DNA of 64,000 nt from an uncultured Prevotellaceae bacterium (GTDB lineage Bacteria > Bacteroidota > Bacteroidia > Bacteroidales > Bacteroidaceae). The DNA is taken from positions 1-64,000 of the forward strand of contig ONQT01000004.1 of NCBI GenBank assembly GCA_900320045.1, given 5' to 3'. The notes below the pieces were generated by a model. It had not been told where the DNA came from. It was given only the letters and a program-made list of their open reading frames with translations, and did not search any database. A program made the translations under genes and the position numbers. This document shows positions 59,322 to 64,000 of this stretch, in pieces. Numbering within the stretch: position 1 is the first letter of the stretch; each line of letters begins with the position of its first letter.

Positions 59322-61584
59322 AATGAATATGTATCATACGACCCAACGGATGGGAAATAGCAAGAAACTGGCTATGAAGGGATTGCTTGGAATGGCATGT
59401 CTCATAGTATCTCTGTGTTTTGTTTCCTGTTCCGACGACCCCATCAGTGCCACGGCAGACACGCCTACCACGCTGAACCGTAGAGCCTACACCGATGAGC
59501 AGATCAAGCTGCAACGCTTAGGCTATGCCTATAACGCAGCAGGTAGCGTGATGGATGACAAGTACTTCACCACTTCACCCATCCTCGACATGCAACGTCT
59601 CAGGAGCTACGAGGCAACGTTAGGACTCATCATCAACTCCGAGCGACGCCATTATACGACCATGGATATCTTCAGCGGTAACACCCTGGAGGAGATGGGA
59701 CATTCGGAGACCAAGTACACCATCGACGAAACCGGTGCCATCGCAACTGGTAAGTATTACCGTGAGAATAATGTGCTTTCTGTTACCACATGGCACAATA
59801 GTTATAAGGCCCACATGTTCATCAAGCACATCATGGCCACCATGACCATGGACGTCGGCATGCTGCAGTGTCTGAATCTCGACGAGCTGGATGATGATAA
59901 CAGCATCCTTGCGGCAGACTTCCGACAAGCCGTCAAGGAGCTCGTCGCCAAGACCGAGGACGGTATCACCGAGAACGATGCCAAAACCTTCTCCGAGAAG
60001 TACGGCACACACCTCGTCGTGTCTTCCAACTTGGGCGGTATGATTGAGCTGACGATGCAAATCGAACGCGACTCCTGCGTCGACAAGAGTTATACAATCA
60101 ATCAGGTGACTGAGGTCCTCTTCGGCAAGGATGTCGTCAAGACCTCTCCTCCCTCTAAGGTCGTTGAGAAACTCGTCAGAAACACCGTTCAGTACGAAGG
60201 CCAGATCCAGGTCAAGGGTGGCACTCCCGAAGACTGCGATAAGCTTCACAGGACTTTCGACCACAAGAGTGCTGCTGCCAAGAAAATCGGTGATGGCGAC
60301 TACTATGGCTGGGCCAACAATATCAGTATTGAGCCCAACAGCTACAACGCCTCCTTCGTCAGCGGCCGCTTCCTGCCGTACTACCAGCTCTTTGAGAACG
60401 TTACCACCCGTAAGGTGATGCGCAAGGTCTTTGAGCTCTACCTGAAGCAAGAAGCCCCCACCAAGGAGCCTTACGAGGCTCCCTACGGTTCCATACTGGT
60501 AGAGGGCAACTATGGTCCGGATGTGAGAGTCGTCTATAATGGTTCCGACAAAGCCTGTATCCTCTGTAAGGAGTATGTTCCCTCCATTCGCAGCGACTCA
60601 ACTTGTATCGTGGCCTATCCGCTGATTAAAGGTAAAGATGGCAATATGCGTCCCTACCTGTATTCCGGACTGTTCGTTGGCGATGAGAGCCACCGTCCCG
60701 GCCGCGTTATCTGGCAAGGCAGTGCATCGACATACATTCCCAACGACAGCATCCACGCCGAGAGCGATACCCTCCGTATCAGAAACCTCTTCGACAAGAA
60801 AACAAAGAGGCTGAAGAAGTTGTACTTCTATTGGGGAGCCGTTCAGCCCTGTCCCTGTCCTACCAAGACAGAGCAGCCGTTGGACTATCAGTCCGTCGTC
60901 GTCTCCGAACAACCCACTGTTGCTGCTGAACCGATGAATTTTGCAAAGGTTGCCAGCACCTTCTGGTCGGTGAAACCGGTAAGGCTGAAGAATGACAACA
61001 TGCGCACATATTGGGAGAAAGATTCGGCATTTGTGAGATTCGCAAAGGACAGATATTCAGAAAATGGCGGATTATTATATAAGAACAGCGCAGGCTACTG
61101 GTTCGCCCTGATAGACGGCGGCGACCATATCAAGCGTGCCGGTGAGCGTACTGGCGACGAGGACGGCCATCTAAGATGGGCTGACGCCGTGAGCAATTCC
61201 GTCAAGGCTATCGGTCTGGGTGACTACCTGCCTTCTGTTATGGAGTCGCAGAGCATCACCAAGATGCTGGGAAACCGCATGAGCATATTCTACGAGCGCT
61301 TAGAGAATGGCCGTAACATACTCGGATTGAACTGGCCCAACGGCTACTGGGTACTTTCAGATCCCAATCAACCGACGATGGCCATCACCTGGCAGCAGAA
61401 CGATGCCAGTGCATTCCCCGTTGTTACAAGCGATGAAGGCGAGGCGCGCATCATGCGTGTCAGTGCTTCAGGAACCGATTTGTTGCTCGACTATCCAGAG
61501 TATGTCAGTGCATTCAACTATTCCAGTCAGGAGTTCTTTAAGTTCTTCCCGATTTATATTACGATCAAAAATTTTGGCAAATGA
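59314..61584 (+). CDS. MACPF-type lipoprotein 5, canonical signature, long C-terminal extension
   Basis: A 756-residue lipoprotein (lipobox F-V-S-C near residue 37). The MACPF signature is canonical: K-Y-G-T-H-L-V-V-S-S-N-L-G-G from residue 230. After the MACPF domain (about 50-390) comes a unique 365-residue extension (P-Y-G-S-I-L-V-E-G-N-Y-G-P-D-V, I-L-C-K-E-Y-V-P, then W-F-A-L-I-D-G-G-D-H) that I do not recognise; it may bind a receptor or glycan. It starts inside gene 4's end and overlaps gene 6 by 4 bp. An internal start at 59374 would still keep the lipobox. Confidence 0.85.
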   Translation: MTEMNMYHTTQRMGNSKKLAMKGLLGMACLIVSLCFVSCSDDPISATADTPTTLNRRAYTDEQIKLQRLGYAYNAAGSVMDDKYFTTSPILDMQRLRSYEATLGLIINSERRHYTTMDIFSGNTLEEMGHSETKYTIDETGAIATGKYYRENNVLSVTTWHNSYKAHMFIKHIMATMTMDVGMLQCLNLDELDDDNSILAADFRQAVKELVAKTEDGITENDAKTFSEKYGTHLVVSSNLGGMIELTMQIERDSCVDKSYTINQVTEVLFGKDVVKTSPPSKVVEKLVRNTVQYEGQIQVKGGTPEDCDKLHRTFDHKSAAAKKIGDGDYYGWANNISIEPNSYNASFVSGRFLPYYQLFENVTTRKVMRKVFELYLKQEAPTKEPYEAPYGSILVEGNYGPDVRVVYNGSDKACILCKEYVPSIRSDSTCIVAYPLIKGKDGNMRPYLYSGLFVGDESHRPGRVIWQGSASTYIPNDSIHAESDTLRIRNLFDKKTKRLKKLYFYWGAVQPCPCPTKTEQPLDYQSVVVSEQPTVAAEPMNFAKVASTFWSVKPVRLKNDNMRTYWEKDSAFVRFAKDRYSENGGLLYKNSAGYWFALIDGGDHIKRAGERTGDEDGHLRWADAVSNSVKAIGLGDYLPSVMESQSITKMLGNRMSIFYERLENGRNILGLNWPNGYWVLSDPNQPTMAITWQQNDASAFPVVTSDEGEARIMRVSASGTDLLLDYPEYVSAFNYSSQEFFKFFPIYITIKNFGK

Positions 61585-63590
61585 CAAATATGAAGACGAA
61601 AAAAGAAATGAGACGGACCAGCGTAAAGACAGGAAAGTCGATGAAGTGGCTGTTATGTGCAGCATTCTTCACTCTTCACTCTTCACTCTTCACTTTATTG
61701 ACATCCTGCTCTCGTGAGGACGACCTTCAAACGGCGGTGGAGGAATACGACCCTTCTAACGCCTATGGCGACTACACGGAGGCTTACTGGCGGAGAGTAC
61801 ATGAGCAACAGCGCATAGCCTACATCGGCGACCTCTATCGCAGCTATGGTGTCGGTTACGGCTACAACGGTACCGGAAAGTACAGTAACTACGACGAGGT
61901 GCGCGACCGTGTCATCGATATGGATTTTATCAAGAAGTTCGATGAGGAACACGGCTCAACGACCTTGGTCGACGACGTCTCTCCCTCGTCCTTCCATCAT
62001 GTCTTCAGCGGCACGGATGCTATGACCATCTGCGAGAAGCTCACTCGCCAGTCATCCGTGAAGGTGGATGCCATCCTGTTTCAGGCTGAGGCCACGACAA
62101 CTTTCAACAAAACCGACATGACGAGCAACGAGTTTGCTTTCTGTATCATTAACGACGGTCTGACCGTAGCCTCGCGCCACATGGAGCCTTATGACCTCCT
62201 GCATATTGCCCGCCAGCATCCCGAAGCATTGTCCAAGGGCTTCCTTCGCTATCAGCAGCTGGCTTCAAAAGCCATCAATGAAAACAAGCTTACCGATGCG
62301 CAGCGCATCATTCAGAACATGCTCCAGACCTACGGCACACATATCATCTATCATGCCAAGTTGGGCGGCAAAATCAAGCTCAGCACCACGATGAACCGCC
62401 ATGTCACTGACTCGCGTGAAACGGTCGACAAGCAGGCTGGTGCTACCTTCCTCTATTGCGTCGGAGGCAAAGACGGTACGGAGACACAGGACTGGGTGAC
62501 CAAAACGCAGACAGACCGTGAAACCCACGTCGAGGCACTCGGTGGCAATAGCGCTCTCGCCCTGCAGCTGGCTGGAATGCACGACAGCAGTAACATGACC
62601 TTGAAGAGCCAGGTGGTCGACCAGTGGTTCAAGTCCCTCAAGTTCACCCCCGGCGGCAACAAGGACGACAACAACGTAGAGCTCATCGACATCAAGGTTG
62701 CCCCCATCGCCGACCTGATCATCGATCCGCAGGTGGCCAACCTATACAATCTGATGGTCGGCAAGTACATCGTCCACGAGACCGACGTCATGCCGCGTGT
62801 ACGAAAGTCTGTCTATGCCAAGATACCAACCTCTTCCCTCAAACTCGCCAACCCTTCTACCACGACGAAGGTTGAAATCGACCATGAGATTATCGGCGAG
62901 ATTGTCGACGAGTATGTCAAAGGCATCGAATACACCGTGTTCTACCCAACCCTCGGCGGCAAGATGTGTCGTGAGGGTCTCGGCCGTCGCTGCAGTGACG
63001 ACAGCCTGTTCACTATCACGTGGTCGTATCTCCCGGGAGAGGAGCTTCAGGCCAAGGCCTACGCCACCCCACTGGTACGACTCAACTACGATGACTACAT
63101 CTACTATAACAATGGCGACATCGATATCTCTCCCAAGGAGAAACAGAACTACGTCATTGCCGGCGACAACAACATCACTGAGGCTAAGCTCTACATGTGG
63201 AACGACACTTGCACATCCAACATGAAGATTGGTCCCTTCTATCTGCATCAGGGCGTGTTGGCCAGCACCAGTGAGGACAAGTCGGCCATGAATACCATCC
63301 GCACCCTGCTCAAAGATGTCCCCGTGGGCTATGAAGTCGCTTCGACGGGAAAGCTCAACAATATTATAAAGTTCATGTATAAATCTGGCCAGGTATTCGG
63401 TCCGTCGCAAATCGAGGAGAACGCCGCGCCGTTATTCTTCAAATATAAGCGGTTTGTCATCAAGGACGACCAGACCAACCAACACGGTATTTTCATCCTC
63501 AACCCCAAGCAAGACCATGTCACGCCGTTGACGCAGGATCTTGTCGGTCAGGCGTTGCTCTGGCGCAAGTCAGATTTTGAACATAAGTAG
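61581..63590 (+). CDS. MACPF-type lipoprotein 6, canonical signature, C-terminal extension
   Basis: A 669-residue lipoprotein (lipobox L-T-S-C near residue 43, start 61581 or 61590). The signature is canonical: T-Y-G-T-H-I-I-Y-H-A-K-L-G-G from about residue 251. A shared C-terminal block L-G-G-N-S-A-L-A-L and I-D-I-K-V-A-P-I-A-D follow. The last 270 residues (about 400-669) form a domain not seen in genes 1-4. It is followed 30 bp later by the MABP-like gene, probably in the same operon. Confidence 0.85.
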   Translation: MTNMKTKKEMRRTSVKTGKSMKWLLCAAFFTLHSSLFTLLTSCSREDDLQTAVEEYDPSNAYGDYTEAYWRRVHEQQRIAYIGDLYRSYGVGYGYNGTGKYSNYDEVRDRVIDMDFIKKFDEEHGSTTLVDDVSPSSFHHVFSGTDAMTICEKLTRQSSVKVDAILFQAEATTTFNKTDMTSNEFAFCIINDGLTVASRHMEPYDLLHIARQHPEALSKGFLRYQQLASKAINENKLTDAQRIIQNMLQTYGTHIIYHAKLGGKIKLSTTMNRHVTDSRETVDKQAGATFLYCVGGKDGTETQDWVTKTQTDRETHVEALGGNSALALQLAGMHDSSNMTLKSQVVDQWFKSLKFTPGGNKDDNNVELIDIKVAPIADLIIDPQVANLYNLMVGKYIVHETDVMPRVRKSVYAKIPTSSLKLANPSTTTKVEIDHEIIGEIVDEYVKGIEYTVFYPTLGGKMCREGLGRRCSDDSLFTITWSYLPGEELQAKAYATPLVRLNYDDYIYYNNGDIDISPKEKQNYVIAGDNNITEAKLYMWNDTCTSNMKIGPFYLHQGVLASTSEDKSAMNTIRTLLKDVPVGYEVASTGKLNNIIKFMYKSGQVFGPSQIEENAAPLFFKYKRFVIKDDQTNQHGIFILNPKQDHVTPLTQDLVGQALLWRKSDFEHK

Positions 63591-63619
63591 ATGAAACCTG
63601 AAAAAATGAAAATCGAAAT

Positions 63620-64000
63620 ATGAAACAAGCGCTATTCACTATTCTCTTTTCACTATCCACTACCGCTGCCATGGCTCAAGGCTTTGTAACGGAAATCAAA
63701 GTTGTGGCAGTGCAGGAAAAAGACAGTCTTGCACCCGAGGCCAACGGCTATTATGGCGCAGGTGACTTCGATTTGGATTTCCGCAAAGGACGTGGCGGTG
63801 GCTACGTGTTTGCCGTATTTAAGACCGGTACAAACCCGAACGATTACATCACCGACGTGATAGTTACGAATAAAAAGGGGGATGACTATAACAAAGAATT
63901 CAATGAGGGGGGAAAGGTTTACACACCGACTCCCTTCTACCAGGCGCATTCACACTTGGACAAGACCTATTCTGGCGGACTGAACGGCCGCAACTATAGC
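63620..64000 (+). CDS. Secreted MABP-like beta-prism protein, 5' part
   Basis: The first 127 codons are in the window and the frame remains open at its edge. After a signal peptide (M-K-Q-A-L-F, cleaved after A-M-A-Q near residue 20) the text F-V-T-E-I-K-V-V, G-Y-Y-G-A-G, D-L-D-F-R-K-G-R-G-G-G-Y-V-F-A-V-F-K, then Y-I-T-D-V-I-V-T-N resembles a MABP (beta-prism) repeat, a fold that binds acidic membranes and is fused to MACPF domains in some Bacteroidetes proteins. It is not a lipoprotein by its start. It would be the seventh member of the cluster. Confidence 0.6.
   Translation, partial: MKQALFTILFSLSTTAAMAQGFVTEIKVVAVQEKDSLAPEANGYYGAGDFDLDFRKGRGGGYVFAVFKTGTNPNDYITDVIVTNKKGDDYNKEFNEGGKVYTPTPFYQAHSHLDKTYSGGLNGRNYS

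Overview
This window comes from a Bacteroidales chromosome, most likely Prevotellaceae (Prevotella/Segatella-like). The evidence is the promoter grammar (TTTGG, about 19 bp, TAnnTTTG), the absence of Shine-Dalgarno boxes, many lipoproteins and TPR-type sensor proteins, a PorZ-like type IX secretion protein, and housekeeping genes that read as Bacteroidales versions. No rRNA, tRNA, CRISPR array, insertion sequence or complete mobile element was seen.

Layout. 0-4.1 kb: end of a Crp/Fnr regulator, a secreted esterase, a small barrel-like protein, a short-chain dehydrogenase, then two decayed accessory genes (an Abi_2/AbiF-type HEPN gene with a hairpin leader, and an ORF6N remnant). 4.1-13.6 kb: a PL9-like pectinolytic lyase, a sirtuin, a SpoIIE-type phosphatase, a LOG-family hydrolase, the ruvB-coaD-ybeY operon, a sugar isomerase and a SpoU methylase. 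13.56-13.95 kb: a non-coding stretch with three perfect and three near-perfect DnaA boxes, a candidate replication origin. 14-25 kb: nadA, an AT-rich group of membrane proteins (GT-C-like, GtrA), and a probable long operon leuS / yitT-rdgB fusion / porZ / GT-C-like / gtrA. 25-46.5 kb: a secreted nuclease, mutS, a TPR histidine kinase, lgt, ychF, pgeF, polA, a prenyl diphosphate synthase, and the operon mnmG-apt-uvrC-dtd-mazG-like-deoC, which carries a perfect parS site and a one-mismatch parS site. Then come an EamA transporter, rnhB and an ECF sigma factor. 46.5-53.6 kb: a three-gene pectin-type polysaccharide operon (PL1-like lyase, DUF3826, large DUF6298-like protein) divergent from a membrane-bound AraC regulator. 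54-64 kb: six consecutive MACPF-type (perforin-like) lipoprotein genes behind one strong promoter, followed by a secreted protein that looks like a MABP membrane-binding beta-prism and runs off the window.

Two things stand out. First, the MACPF cluster: six divergent perforin-like lipoproteins plus a MABP-like partner, organised as one transcription unit and suggesting a multi-component, surface-exported pore-forming or adhesion system. Second, short palindromes (7-8 bp arms, 4-7 nt loops containing TTC or its complement) sit in frame inside conserved genes (leuS twice, mutS, mnmG, the DUF6298-like gene twice, and weaker cases in pgeF and rnhB), where they encode short extra Gly-Ser-type loops. 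This resembles the in-frame palindromic elements known from Rickettsia and may be an undescribed repeat family. The candidate oriC and the two parS sites, about 28 kb apart, suggest that the window is origin-proximal.
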